64,000 bases of DNA from Sphingobium sp. V4 (GTDB lineage Bacteria; Pseudomonadota; Alphaproteobacteria; Sphingomonadales; Sphingomonadaceae). The position numbers were made by a program, and so were the translations under genes. Position 1 is the first letter of the stretch, and each line of letters starts with the position of its first letter. Where the stretch lies: the NCBI RefSeq assembly GCF_029590555.1, contig NZ_CP081001.1, positions 2,604,001 to 2,668,000 on the forward strand, written 5' to 3'. The notes beneath the pieces were generated by a model. The model did no database searches, was not told the DNA's origin, and saw only the letters and a list, made by a program, of their open reading frames with translations. Shown piece by piece: positions 43,835 to 53,071 of this stretch.

Positions 43835-44524
43835 TCAGCCCTCGGCGATCAGCCGATAGCCGATGCCCAGCTCATTGACGATGAGCGCAGGCCGGGTCGG
43901 GTCCGCCTCAAGCTTCTGGCGCAGGTTGCGCACGACGATGCGCAGATAGTCGATGCGGCGGTCATGCTCCAGCGGCCAGGCTGCCTGCAATATCTTCTGG
44001 TGGGTCACGACCCGCCCCGGATGCAGCGCCATCTGGCCCAGAACGTCATATTCCTTGCGGGTCAGATGCACCTCCTCGCCGTCGCGGGTGACGGTCCGGT
44101 TCGCCAGGTCGATGACCACCGCGCCCGATCGCACCGCCGGCGGCGCGCCCTGCGCCTCGATGCGATCGCGGAGCGACGCGCGAAGCCGGGCGAGCACTTC
44201 CTCGCTGTCGAAGGGCTTGGTCACATAGTCGTGCGCGCCCAGGTCCAGCGCGGCGACCTTCTGGTCGGTCGCCTCGCGCGCCGACACGACGATGATCGGC
44301 GCGGGGCCGATGGCGCGGAGCAGCTGGATGATCTCCAGCCCGTCCCGGTCGGGCAGGCCAAGGTCGAGCAGGATCGCGTCCGGTTTCGCCCACCGGGCCT
44401 CCTCCAGTGCCTGCGCGGCGCTGGTCGCCTCCACCATATGGTATCCCGCGCGCGCCAGCGTGCCCTGCAACAGCCGGCGGATATGGATTTCATCGTCGAC
44501 GACAAGAATCTGCTGCCCGCTCAT
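43835..44524 (-). CDS. kdpE: Response regulator KdpE
   Basis: KdpE is the OmpR/PhoB-type regulator that activates the kdp operon at low K+. The 229-aa protein has a receiver domain (ILVVDDE, Asp54 in LLLDLGLPD, KPF near residue 103) and a C-terminal winged helix (LTRKEYDVLGQMALHPGRVVTHQKIL; YLRIVVRNLRQKLE). ATG 44524 overlaps the kdpD stop (ATGA), so they are coupled. Confidence 0.96.
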   Translation of the reverse strand: MSGQQILVVDDEIHIRRLLQGTLARAGYHMVEATSAAQALEEARWAKPDAILLDLGLPDRDGLEIIQLLRAIGPAPIIVVSAREATDQKVAALDLGAHDYVTKPFDSEEVLARLRASLRDRIEAQGAPPAVRSGAVVIDLANRTVTRDGEEVHLTRKEYDVLGQMALHPGRVVTHQKILQAAWPLEHDRRIDYLRIVVRNLRQKLEADPTRPALIVNELGIGYRLIAEG

Positions 44525-47190
44525 AGATCGCTTTCCATCGCTGTCGCGCTCACCAGCAGTTCCTCCGGGAAATGGATGCTGAACGCCGCGCCGCGCCTGT
44601 CCTCCCGGTTCGCCGCGCGCACGGTCATGCCCATGCCTTCGGCAAATCCCTTCACGATGGCAAGGCCAAGGCCCGTGCCGCTGATCGACCGGTCCGATCC
44701 TTCCAGTCGGCGGAACGTCTCGAACACCTCCTGCTCGCGCCCCGGCGGCAGGCCCGGCCCTTCGTCCAGCACCGACAGGATCAACTCGCCATAGACCCGC
44801 TCGGCGCGGATCGTGATCGGCGTGCCGGGGTCGGCGTAGCGGCCGGCATTGTCGAGCAGGTTGAGCAGGCAATGGTGGAACAGCTGCGGGTCGACATTGA
44901 CCAGCGGCAGGCTGGGCAGCACGTCCAGCCGGATCGGATGTCCTTCCAGCGACCGGCGCGCATCATGCGCCGCCGCGCCGACCGCATCGGTCAGGTCGAC
45001 CGGCTCGACATGCAGCCGCAGCGCCCCGGCTTCGACACGCGCCATGTCGAGCAGATTGGCGACGAAGCGGTTGAGCCGCATCGCCTCGCTCTCGATCGTG
45101 TCGAGCAGCGGGTCGTCGATTCGCTTGCGCAGTTCCGCCGCTGCCCCCAGCACCGACGTCAGCGGGGTGCGCAGGTCGTGGCTGACCGAGGATAGCAGCG
45201 CGGCGCGCAGCCGGTCGCGCTCGCGCACCTTGTCGAGGTCGCGCATCTCCGCCTCCAGCCGCAGCCGTTCCAGCGCCAGCGCCGTCTGTTCGAGCAGGCT
45301 GCCGAGCAGCGCGAGCTGGTCCGACCGGATGGGGTCTCGCCCGTCGTCGCGGGCCAGGCCCAGCACCGCCAGCACGCGATCCCCGGCCTTGAGCGGCTGG
45401 AACTGCCAGTCCGACGCGGTCAGGCTCCCGGTTCCCCGTCCGGCGGCCTGTCCCGTGTCCCACACCCATTGGGCGGCGGCCAGCTCCATCGTTTCCATCC
45501 GCGCGCCCGCTTCGCTGGTCGCCTGCACCGTCAGGCCGGTGGCACCCATCTCCAGGATCACCACGCGCAGATTCAGGAGATGCGCGATCTCATGGCAGGC
45601 CGCGCCCATCACCTCGTCCAGGCTGCCCAGCGCGGTCAACCGCCGCAGATAACCGGCAAGCGCCGCATTCATCCGGGCGCTCGTCGCCGCCATGTCCGCC
45701 TGCGCCCGCACGCGCGAGGTCAGCTGGCTGGTGACGACCGCGACCCCCAGCAGCACGAAGATCGACACGATATTCTCGGGATTGCTGACCGTCAGCGTGC
45801 CAGTGGGCGGCAGGAAGAAGAAATTATAGGCGAGGCTGGACAGGATACCCGCGAACAAGCCGGTGCGCAGGCCGAACAGGCTCGCCGCCACCATGACCGG
45901 CACCAGGTAGAGCAGGCCGACATTGCCCAGGTCGAGGACGTGGAACAGGCCCGTCCCGCCCATCGTCACCAGCGCGACGAGCAGGATCGTCCACGCATAG
46001 CCCGATGGCGCGCCCCAGTCGCCCCGCCGGATCGCCGACAGCGGCCGGAAGCCGGGGCGCCTTCCGTCGAGCGGAAGGACATGGACGGCGACCCCCGGTG
46101 TCTCGCGCACCAGCCGGTCGACCACCGATCCATGCCGCCATTCGAACCAGCGCGATCGCATCGACTTGCCGACCACCAGCTGGGTGGCCCGCGCTTCGGC
46201 GGCATAGGCTTTCAGCCCCTCGACCACCGACGCGCCAGGCACCGTCGCCACAGTCGCGCCCAAGCTGGAAGCCAGGTTGAGCGCGGACGCGATCCTGCGC
46301 CTGTCCTCTTCACCAAATTGCTGCGCGCGGGGCGTTTCAATGTGGATCGCGCTCCACTGCCCCCGCGCCGCGTCGGAAATCCGCTTGCCAGCGCGGACCA
46401 GCTCTTCCGCGCCCGACAATTCGCTGACCGCCACCAGGATGCGCTCGCCACCCGCCCAGGTGCCGCCCAGCGCCTGCGCGCGCAGATCCTCCAGCATCTG
46501 CGCGTCGACCGCCTGCGCGGCGCGGCGCAGCGCCAGTTCGCGCAGGGCCGACAGGTTGGTCTTGGAAAAAAAGTGAGCGAGCGCGCGCGTCGCCTCCTGG
46601 GGCAGATAGACCTTGCCCTCCTTCAGCCGCTCGATCAGTTCGGCGGGCGGAATATCGACGACTTCGATCTCGGCCTGTTCCAGGATGTTGTCGGGCACGG
46701 TTTCCCGCACCCGGACACGGGTGAAGGAGGCGACGACATCGTTCAGGCTCTCGACATGCTGGATGTTGAGCGTCGAATAGACGTCAATCCCCGCGTCGAG
46801 CAGTTCCTCGACATCCTGGTAGCGCTTGGGGTGGCGGCTTTCCGGCGCGTTCGTATGCGCCAGCTCATCCACCAGCGCCAGCGCCGGACGCCGCTCCAGC
46901 AGCGCGTCGATGTCCATTTCGGTGAGGACATGCCCCTGATAGGCAATCGACCGGCGCGGCAGTATTTCGAGCCCTTGGGTCAGCGCCTGGGTCTCGATCC
47001 GGCCGTGGGTCTCGACCACGCCGACGACGACATCGGCGCCCGCTTTCTGTCGCGCGGCGCCCTGCACCAGCATTTCATAGGTTTTGCCGACCCCCGGCGC
47101 CGCCCCAAGGAAGATCTTGAGCCGGCCGCGGCCTTCCTGCGCGGCGGCGCGCAGCAAGGCTTCGGGGTCGGGCCGGTCGCGCTCGTTCAA
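44521..47190 (-). CDS. kdpD: Sensor histidine kinase KdpD
   Basis: KdpD senses K+ limitation and phosphorylates KdpE. The 889-aa protein has the N-terminal KdpD domain with Walker A GAAPGVGKT (29-37) and LVDELAHTNAPESRH. It then has a Usp-like domain, four clustered membrane spans (about 400-495, including SLAYNFFFLPPTGTL), and a GAF-like region. The kinase core has SSVSHDLRTPL, a HATPase domain with LLDNAGRYAD and SGTGLGLAIVKGFAEGMG. It is followed by kdpE and preceded by kdpC with 4-bp overlaps. Confidence 0.97.
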   Translation of the reverse strand: MNERDRPDPEALLRAAAQEGRGRLKIFLGAAPGVGKTYEMLVQGAARQKAGADVVVGVVETHGRIETQALTQGLEILPRRSIAYQGHVLTEMDIDALLERRPALALVDELAHTNAPESRHPKRYQDVEELLDAGIDVYSTLNIQHVESLNDVVASFTRVRVRETVPDNILEQAEIEVVDIPPAELIERLKEGKVYLPQEATRALAHFFSKTNLSALRELALRRAAQAVDAQMLEDLRAQALGGTWAGGERILVAVSELSGAEELVRAGKRISDAARGQWSAIHIETPRAQQFGEEDRRRIASALNLASSLGATVATVPGASVVEGLKAYAAEARATQLVVGKSMRSRWFEWRHGSVVDRLVRETPGVAVHVLPLDGRRPGFRPLSAIRRGDWGAPSGYAWTILLVALVTMGGTGLFHVLDLGNVGLLYLVPVMVAASLFGLRTGLFAGILSSLAYNFFFLPPTGTLTVSNPENIVSIFVLLGVAVVTSQLTSRVRAQADMAATSARMNAALAGYLRRLTALGSLDEVMGAACHEIAHLLNLRVVILEMGATGLTVQATSEAGARMETMELAAAQWVWDTGQAAGRGTGSLTASDWQFQPLKAGDRVLAVLGLARDDGRDPIRSDQLALLGSLLEQTALALERLRLEAEMRDLDKVRERDRLRAALLSSVSHDLRTPLTSVLGAAAELRKRIDDPLLDTIESEAMRLNRFVANLLDMARVEAGALRLHVEPVDLTDAVGAAAHDARRSLEGHPIRLDVLPSLPLVNVDPQLFHHCLLNLLDNAGRYADPGTPITIRAERVYGELILSVLDEGPGLPPGREQEVFETFRRLEGSDRSISGTGLGLAIVKGFAEGMGMTVRAANREDRRGAAFSIHFPEELLVSATAMESDL

Positions 47191-47789
47191 CGCGACGCGC
47201 GCTCGGGCACTGGCGGCAGCCGGTCAAGCTCCCGGTTGAGCGCCAATATATTCACATGATCCTCGCCCAGAAAGCCCAGCATGGGATGTTCGATATGACG
47301 GCGCACCAGATCGCGCAACCGCAGTTGCGAAACGCCGCGCACGTGGGCGATGCGGTCGACCTGCGCCAGCGCGGCGGCGGGCGACAGGTCGGGATCGAGG
47401 CCCGATCCGCTCGCCGTCACCAGATCGGCGGGGACCGGGCCGGTCACGCCCTCGCCCCGCCGCTTGTCGACATCGGCCTTGACCCGGTCGGTCAGGGCCT
47501 GCGCCGCCGGGCCGAGGTTGGAACCGGCCGAGGCCAGCCCGTCATAGCCCTTGCCCGCCGCCGAGGGCCGGGTCTGGAAATAGCGGTCGGACGTGAAGGC
47601 CTGGCCGATCACGGTCGATCCGATGATCGTCCCGCGCTCGTCCCGGACCAGGCTGCCATTGGCCTGCGCGGGCAGGACGGCCTGGCCGATGCCGGTCAGC
47701 GCCAGCGGATAGGCGATGCCCAGCAGGATGGCGAACAGGATCGTCATGACGATCGCGGGCCGCAGCGAGGAGAGGAAGTCTTTGCTCAT
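47187..47789 (-). CDS. kdpC: K+-transporting ATPase subunit KdpC
   Basis: KdpC is the single-TM accessory subunit that stabilises the KdpFABC complex. The 200-aa protein has one N-terminal membrane span (about 12-32, IVMTILFAILLGIAYPLAL). Its periplasmic domain carries GSTVIGQAFTSDRYFQTRPSAAG, the hallmark VPADLVTASGSGLDPDLSPAAAL and the C-terminal LNRELD. Length is normal. It overlaps kdpD by 4 bp and follows kdpB by 13 bp. Confidence 0.96.
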   Translation of the reverse strand: MSKDFLSSLRPAIVMTILFAILLGIAYPLALTGIGQAVLPAQANGSLVRDERGTIIGSTVIGQAFTSDRYFQTRPSAAGKGYDGLASAGSNLGPAAQALTDRVKADVDKRRGEGVTGPVPADLVTASGSGLDPDLSPAAALAQVDRIAHVRGVSQLRLRDLVRRHIEHPMLGFLGEDHVNILALNRELDRLPPVPERASR

Positions 47790-47802
47790 GTCATGGCCTC
47801 CT

Positions 47803-49833
47803 TCAGGCCAGACCCAGGCCGGTGACGGCCAGGTCGATGATCTTGATGCCGGCGAAGGGCGCGATCAGCCCGCCCAGGCCGTAGACGGCAAGGTTGCGGG
47901 CCAGCAGCGGCCCCGCGCCCATCGGCCGGTAGGCGACCCCCCTGAGCGCCAGCGGCACCAGCAGCGGGATGATCAGCGCATTGAAGATGATGGCCGACAG
48001 GATCGCGCTCTGCGGCGTTCCCAGTCCCATCACGTTCAGCACCCCAAGGCCCGGATAGAGCGCCACGAACATGGCCGGGATGATCGCGAAATATTTGGCG
48101 ACGTCATTGGCGACCGAGAAGGTGGTGAGCGCGCCGCGCGTCATCAGCATCTGCTTGCCCAGCCCCACCACCTCGATCAGCTTGGTCGGATCGCTGTCCA
48201 GGTCGACCATGTTGCCCGCCTCGCGCGCGGCCTGCGTGCCGGTGTTCATCGCAACGCCGACATCGGCCTGTGCCAGCGCGGGCGCGTCGTTGGTGCCATC
48301 GCCGCACATGGCGACCAGCCGCCCGCCCTGCTGCTCGCTGCGGATCAGCGCCAGCTTGTCCTCGGGCGTCGCCTGCGCCAGGAAGTCATCGACCCCTGCC
48401 TCGGCCGCGATCGCGGCGGCGGTCAGCGGATTGTCGCCGGTGATCATCACCGTGCGGATGCCCATGCGGCGCAGTTCGGCGAAACGTTCACGCACCCCGG
48501 CCTTGACGATGTCCTTGAGCGCGATCGCGCCCAGCAGCCGGCCGTCCTGCGCGACCGCCAGCGGCGTCATGCCGGCGCGGGCGATCTCGTCGGTCATGCG
48601 GCGCAACTCGGTGGCGGCGGCCGTCTCGCCCAAGCCCGGATTGGCCCGCAGGATCGAATCGACCGCCCCCTTCTGGATCAGCCGGTCGCCGATCCGGACG
48701 CCGGAAATGCGCGTCTGGGCGGTGAAGGGGATGACTTCGGCGCCTTCGGGCAGGGCGGTGGCGGACACATGGAATCGCTCGCGCGCCAGCAGGACGACCG
48801 ATCGCCCCTCGGGCGTCTCGTCGGCCAGGCTGGCCAGCAGGGCCGCTTCGGCCAGCTGCTCCGGCCGTGTGCCGCCGACCGCGCGGAACTCCGACGCCTG
48901 CCGGTCGCCGATGGTGATCGTCCCGGTCTTGTCGAGCAACAGCACGTCGACATCGCCCGCCGCCTCGACCGCGCGGCCCGACTTGGCCAGCACGTTGAAG
49001 CGCACCAGCCGGTCCATGCCGGCAATGCCGATCGCCGACAGCAGGGCGGCGATGGTGGTCGGGATCAGCGTGATCAGCAGCGCAGCCAGGATCGCGACGG
49101 GAATGGTCCCGCCGGCATAGGCCGCGAACGCCGGAATGGTGCCGACCGCGATCAGGAAGATGATGGTGAGGCCCACCAGCAGGATGGTCAGCGCGATCTC
49201 GTTGGGCGTCTTCTGCCGTTCCGCTCCCTCCACCAGCGCGATCATGCGGTCAAGGAAGCCCTGCCCCGGATCGACCGTGACGCGCACCTTGATCTCGTCG
49301 GAAATGACGCGGGTGCCGGCCGTCACGGCGGAACGGTCGCCGCCCGCCTCGCGGATCACCGGCGCGGATTCGCCGGTGATCGCCGCCTCGTTCACCGACG
49401 CGACGCCCTCGATCACCTCGCCATCGGCGGGGATCAGGTCGCCCGTGGTGACGAGCACCAGGTCGCCCGCGCGCAACTGGCTGGCGGGCACGTCCTCCGT
49501 GCCGCCATTCTTCACCCGGCGGGCGGTCAGTTCCGCCTTGGTGGCGCGCAGCGACGCCGCCTGCGCCTTGCCGCGTCCTTCGGCCAGCGCCTCGGCGAAG
49601 GTGCCGAACAGCACCGTCAGCCACAGCCACAGCACCAGCTGAAGCTTGAAGCCGACCGCCAGCCCGTCGCCGCCGATGCCGAGCAGGACGGTCATCAGAA
49701 GCGCGACACAGGCGGTGACGAACATCACCGGGTTGCGGATCAGTTCCTTGGGATTGAGTTTCTTGAAGGCGTCGCCGATCGCCGGAACGATCAGTTCGGC
49801 CGTGAACAGGGATTTACTGGTAGCGCGTGCCAT
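47803..49833 (-). CDS. kdpB: K+-transporting P-type ATPase subunit KdpB
   Basis: KdpB is the P-type ATPase engine of KdpFABC. The 676-aa protein carries the phosphorylation motif [10 protein letters not shown] and the TGES segment ([11 protein letters not shown]). The nucleotide-binding region and the hinge [29 protein letters not shown] and [20 protein letters not shown] are clear. It starts at ATG 49833, 13 bp after the kdpA stop with GAAGGGG upstream. An in-frame ATG at 49863 would overlap kdpA by 17 bp and add ten residues. Confidence 0.96.
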   Translation of the reverse strand: MARATSKSLFTAELIVPAIGDAFKKLNPKELIRNPVMFVTACVALLMTVLLGIGGDGLAVGFKLQLVLWLWLTVLFGTFAEALAEGRGKAQAASLRATKAELTARRVKNGGTEDVPASQLRAGDLVLVTTGDLIPADGEVIEGVASVNEAAITGESAPVIREAGGDRSAVTAGTRVISDEIKVRVTVDPGQGFLDRMIALVEGAERQKTPNEIALTILLVGLTIIFLIAVGTIPAFAAYAGGTIPVAILAALLITLIPTTIAALLSAIGIAGMDRLVRFNVLAKSGRAVEAAGDVDVLLLDKTGTITIGDRQASEFRAVGGTRPEQLAEAALLASLADETPEGRSVVLLARERFHVSATALPEGAEVIPFTAQTRISGVRIGDRLIQKGAVDSILRANPGLGETAAATELRRMTDEIARAGMTPLAVAQDGRLLGAIALKDIVKAGVRERFAELRRMGIRTVMITGDNPLTAAAIAAEAGVDDFLAQATPEDKLALIRSEQQGGRLVAMCGDGTNDAPALAQADVGVAMNTGTQAAREAGNMVDLDSDPTKLIEVVGLGKQMLMTRGALTTFSVANDVAKYFAIIPAMFVALYPGLGVLNVMGLGTPQSAILSAIIFNALIIPLLVPLALRGVAYRPMGAGPLLARNLAVYGLGGLIAPFAGIKIIDLAVTGLGLA

Positions 49834-49846
49834 CCGGCGCCCCTTC

Positions 49847-51550
49847 TCAGGAAAGTTGGCCATGGATCATCGCAAGATGATCGGCGATGGGACCGAGCGC
49901 GAGGCTCGGCAGGAAAGTGAGGCCGCCGACAATGAGCACGATGCCCACCAGCAGCCCGATCCACAGCGGACCCGTGGTCGGGAAGGAGCCGGCGCTTTCG
50001 GGCACATGCTTCTTGGCCGCCAGGCTGCCGGCGATCGCCAGCATCGGTACGATCACGAAGAAGCGGCCCAGCCACATCGCGATCCCCAGCAGGCTGTTGT
50101 AGAAGGGCGTGCCTGCGGTCAGCCCGGCGAAGGCGGAGCCGTTGTTGCCGGTGGCCGATGTGAAGGCGTAGAGTATCTCCGAAAAGCCGTGCGGTCCCTT
50201 GTTGAGCGGACCGGCGAGACCGGCGGGCAGCACTGCGGCGATGGCGGTGAAGCCAAGGATGCAGAGCGGCAGCACCGCGATCGCCAGCACCGCCAGCTTG
50301 ACCTCGCGCGCCTCGATCTTCTTGCCGACATATTCGGGCGTGCGCCCGACCATCAGCCCCGCGACGAACACGGCGAGGATGGCGAACAGCAGGAAGCCGT
50401 ATATGCCCGCGCCGACGCCGCCGACCACGACTTCGCCCAGCTGGATGTTGAACAGCGGGATCATGCCGCCCAGCGCGGTGAAGCTGTCATGCATGGCGTT
50501 GACCGCGCCGCAGGAGGCGGCGGTCGTGACGACGGCGAAAAGGGCGGATGCGGCGATGCCGAAGCGGACTTCCTTGCCCTCCATATTGCCGCCGGGCACG
50601 CCCAGACTGTGCAGGATCGGGTTGCCCGCCGCTTCCTGCCAGTAGGTGACGGTCACGCCCGCCAGGAACAGGACCAGCATGGCCGACAGGATCGCCCAGC
50701 CTTGCCGCGTGTTGCCGACCGCCTTGCCGAAACACCAGGTCAGGCCGAAGCCGATGACGAAGATCGACAGCATCTGCACCAGGTTGGTCAGGGCGGTCGG
50801 ATTTTCGAACGGATGGGCGCTGTTGGCGTTGAAGAAGCCGCCGCCATTGGTGCCCAGCATCTTGATCGCTTCCTGGCTCGCGACCGGACCGAGCTCCAGC
50901 GTCTGCTTCGCGCCTTCCAGCGTGGTCAGGTCGACCGAGGCGGCCAGCGTCTGCGGCACGCCCGACGCGATCAGGTAGACGCCATAGACGATGGAGATCG
51001 GCAGCAGCAGATAGAGCGTCACGCGGGTCACGTCGGCCCAGAAATTGCCGATCGTCTTCGCTTCCCGCCGCGCAAAGCCCCGGAAGAAGGCGAAGGCGAG
51101 CGCGATGCCCGTCGCAGCCGACAGGAAGTTTTGGATGGTCAGGCCCAGCATCTGGCTGAGGTTCGACAGCGCCGCCTCGCCCGAATACCATTGCCAGTTG
51201 GTGTTGGTGGTGAAGCTGATGGCGGTATTGAACGCGCCGTCGGCGCCCACGCCGCCATAGCCCAGGCCATTGAGCGGCAGCAGGCCCTGAAGCCGCAGCA
51301 CCGCATAGGTGAAGAGCGTCAGGACGAAGTTGAACAGCAGCATGTGCACCGCATAGCGACGCCAGCTCTGTTCCTCGTCCGGGTCGATGCCGGCGAGGCG
51401 GTAGAAACCGCGCTCGACCGGCCCCAGCACGGCGTGCAGCGGCGTGCGCCGCCCTTCATACAGCGCGAACAGCCATGCGCCGACGGGCTTCGTCACGGCC
51501 AGCAACAAGCCGACGAAGAGAAGGATGAGAATCCAGCCCTGGATGGTCAT
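49847..51550 (-). CDS. kdpA: K+-transporting ATPase K+-binding subunit KdpA
   Basis: KdpA is the SKT-superfamily channel-like subunit binding K+. The 567-aa protein has ten membrane segments, the Kdp hallmarks [34 protein letters not shown], and the selectivity-filter-like [20 protein letters not shown], with [14 protein letters not shown] later. Length is normal (about 555-570 aa). It follows kdpF by 16 bp. Confidence 0.97.
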   Translation of the reverse strand: MTIQGWILILLFVGLLLAVTKPVGAWLFALYEGRRTPLHAVLGPVERGFYRLAGIDPDEEQSWRRYAVHMLLFNFVLTLFTYAVLRLQGLLPLNGLGYGGVGADGAFNTAISFTTNTNWQWYSGEAALSNLSQMLGLTIQNFLSAATGIALAFAFFRGFARREAKTIGNFWADVTRVTLYLLLPISIVYGVYLIASGVPQTLAASVDLTTLEGAKQTLELGPVASQEAIKMLGTNGGGFFNANSAHPFENPTALTNLVQMLSIFVIGFGLTWCFGKAVGNTRQGWAILSAMLVLFLAGVTVTYWQEAAGNPILHSLGVPGGNMEGKEVRFGIAASALFAVVTTAASCGAVNAMHDSFTALGGMIPLFNIQLGEVVVGGVGAGIYGFLLFAILAVFVAGLMVGRTPEYVGKKIEAREVKLAVLAIAVLPLCILGFTAIAAVLPAGLAGPLNKGPHGFSEILYAFTSATGNNGSAFAGLTAGTPFYNSLLGIAMWLGRFFVIVPMLAIAGSLAAKKHVPESAGSFPTTGPLWIGLLVGIVLIVGGLTFLPSLALGPIADHLAMIHGQLS

Positions 51551-51566
51551 CGGTCCGGGCTCCTTT

Positions 51567-51656
51567 CTAGAAGCGCTCGGGGCGGATCAGCACCGCCACC
51601 AGGTAGAGGAGGAGGCCAAGCGCGGTCAGCGCCGCGAGCCAGAGGTCAATCGTCAT
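51567..51656 (-). CDS. kdpF: K+-transporting ATPase small subunit KdpF
   Basis: A 29-aa hydrophobic peptide, [20 protein letters not shown] then AVLIRPERF, with the single span and the LLRPERF-type ending typical of KdpF. It is immediately upstream of kdpA (16 bp). Confidence 0.93.
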   Translation of the reverse strand: MTIDLWLAALTALGLLLYLVAVLIRPERF

Positions 51657-51665
51657 GGCCGCACC

Positions 51666-51749
51666 TCATGCGCCATCGCACAGACGGGCATAGGCCAGCG
51701 TCGCCGCCAGCAGCCCGGCCATGACCCCGATCCAGAGCAGATCCTGCAT
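51666..51749 (-). CDS. 27-aa hydrophobic peptide in the kdp operon
   Basis: Reverse strand MQDLLWIGVMAGLLAATLAY then ARLCDGA, one membrane span plus an Arg-Leu-Cys tail. GGGAGAC lies 4-5 bp before the ATG. It lies between the porin gene (10 bp) and kdpF (9 bp), all in one direction, which argues for a real gene. I recall similar ARLCD-ending peptides in other kdp operons but cannot verify it here. Confidence 0.78.
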   Translation of the reverse strand: MQDLLWIGVMAGLLAATLAYARLCDGA

Positions 51750-51759
51750 ATGCGTCTCC

Positions 51760-52608
51760 CTAGAATGAAGCGGTCAGCGCCACGACCAGCGTGGGGTCGG
51801 CGATCGAGCCGGCGCCGTCCTGGCCCTTGCTGAAACTGGGTTGCAGATAGGCGGCCTCGCTGCGGCCGATGTCGGTGTCGACATAGGACAGGCCCAGCGT
51901 CAGGTTGCGCCAGGTCGCGTCCATGCCCAGCGACCAGTCCCAGTAGCTGCCGGTCGGCGCCACGCTGGTCGCATTGGGGCCAAGCCCACGATTGCCGTCG
52001 CTCTGGCCGACATGCGCCTTAGCGGTGAAGGGGGTGCCGGCGATCGCCATCGCCGCGTCGCCCCACAGATAGAGATTGTCGTCCTTCGCGCCCGGATCGG
52101 TATAGACGCCCGAAGCGGCGTCCGCGCCGGTCGCATACCAGCGGCCCAGCGCCTGTTGCCGGGGCGCATAGGCGACGCCCGCCGTCAGCGTCGCAGGACC
52201 GGCGGTGCCGCTGAGCTTGACATAGGGTTCGGCGAAGTCGGTCTTGTCGGCACCCGACGGATACATGTACCAGGTCAGGCCGACGTCGATCGCCGCGCCG
52301 TCCGCCAGCGGCAGCTTGTAGCCCGCGATCAGGTCCAGTTCCATGTTCGCCCCGCCGAACGTGCCCCAGCCCGCCAAGTTGGAGGCCCATGCGCCGGCAT
52401 AAAGCCCGCTGCGATGCGCGACGGTCAGCCCGCCCTGCACCGCCATCGCCTTGTCGGTCTGGGAAATGCCGCGGAAGCGATAATCCGACGCCAGCGCCAC
52501 CGATCCGCTGACGGTGACGTCGGACGGGCCGGGATCATCCTGCGCGAAGGCCAGAGGGGCATAGGCGGAAAGAAGAAGGACGGCCGCGAAGGCCGGTAGG
52601 CGTATCAT
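51760..52608 (-). CDS. TorF-family putative outer-membrane porin heading the kdp operon
   Basis: The 282-aa protein has a signal peptide (1-22, ending AFA before QDD). It then has the TorF signature DVTVSGSVALASDYRFRGISQTDKAMAVQGGLTVAHRSGLYAGAW (quoted in parts). It continues with alternating beta-strand sequence and ends in a Phe (VALTASF), a C-terminal outer-membrane insertion signal. It starts at ATG 52608 and precedes the kdp genes in one direction, suggesting co-expression with the K+ pump. The substrate is not known; K+ or small cations across the outer membrane is the inference. Confidence 0.88.
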   Translation of the reverse strand: MIRLPAFAAVLLLSAYAPLAFAQDDPGPSDVTVSGSVALASDYRFRGISQTDKAMAVQGGLTVAHRSGLYAGAWASNLAGWGTFGGANMELDLIAGYKLPLADGAAIDVGLTWYMYPSGADKTDFAEPYVKLSGTAGPATLTAGVAYAPRQQALGRWYATGADAASGVYTDPGAKDDNLYLWGDAAMAIAGTPFTAKAHVGQSDGNRGLGPNATSVAPTGSYWDWSLGMDATWRNLTLGLSYVDTDIGRSEAAYLQPSFSKGQDGAGSIADPTLVVALTASF

Positions 52609-52696
52609 GCAAATATCCCCCAACAGACGCGCCGCGAGGGTCCGGGCGCGATTCGTGAGGCCATTCAGATATTGCCGACCGCCATTAAGTATCGAG

Positions 52697-52718
52697 ATGG
52701 AGCCAGGGCGATCTCCAT
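52697..52718. promoter_or_regulatory. Dyad in the kdp control region
   Basis: ATGGAG (52697-52702) and CTCCAT (52713-52718) are perfect arms around 10 bp, 90 bp upstream of the porin gene. It may be an operator (KdpE-type or other). The remainder of 52609-52893 shows no gene; it is AT-rich around 52720-52735. Confidence 0.35.
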
Positions 52719-52893
52719 AGTATTTGCATATAGTCGGCACGCAGGCCGACGGATCGCCGACGCGTGCGGGTGAAAGCGCCGCGCACCCGCTGGAACAATC
52801 GACGCTCGCCCGCCCGCGCGGCAGCGCATTGCGTCGGATCTGTAGATATCGGAGGATCTTGACTGCCACGCACTTCGCCATTGGAGACGAAGG

Positions 52894-52968
52894 TGGTGAC
52901 CCCTACGGGAATCGAACCCGTGTTTCAGCCGTGAAAGGGCCGCGTCCTAACCGCTAGACGAAGGGGCC
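52894..52968 (-). tRNA. tRNA-Glu (anticodon TTC)
   Basis: The reverse strand from 52968 reads GGCCCCTTCGTCTAGCGG, an anticodon loop CTTTCAC with anticodon TTC, the T-loop GGTTCGATTCC and the acceptor end AGGGGTCACCA with CCA encoded. The first and last seven bases pair (one G-T). tRNA-Glu is one substrate of MnmA, encoded in this window. The gene lies between the kdp control region and recJ. Confidence 0.95.
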
Positions 52969-53071
52969 GTTCGTCGGCGCCGCCGTTGGGCAGCGCTGCG
53001 AAGCGAGGGCGCAATTAGGCGGCGACGGCAAAAGGGTCAACCCCCTAAAGACAAGAAAATGACAATCCCGC

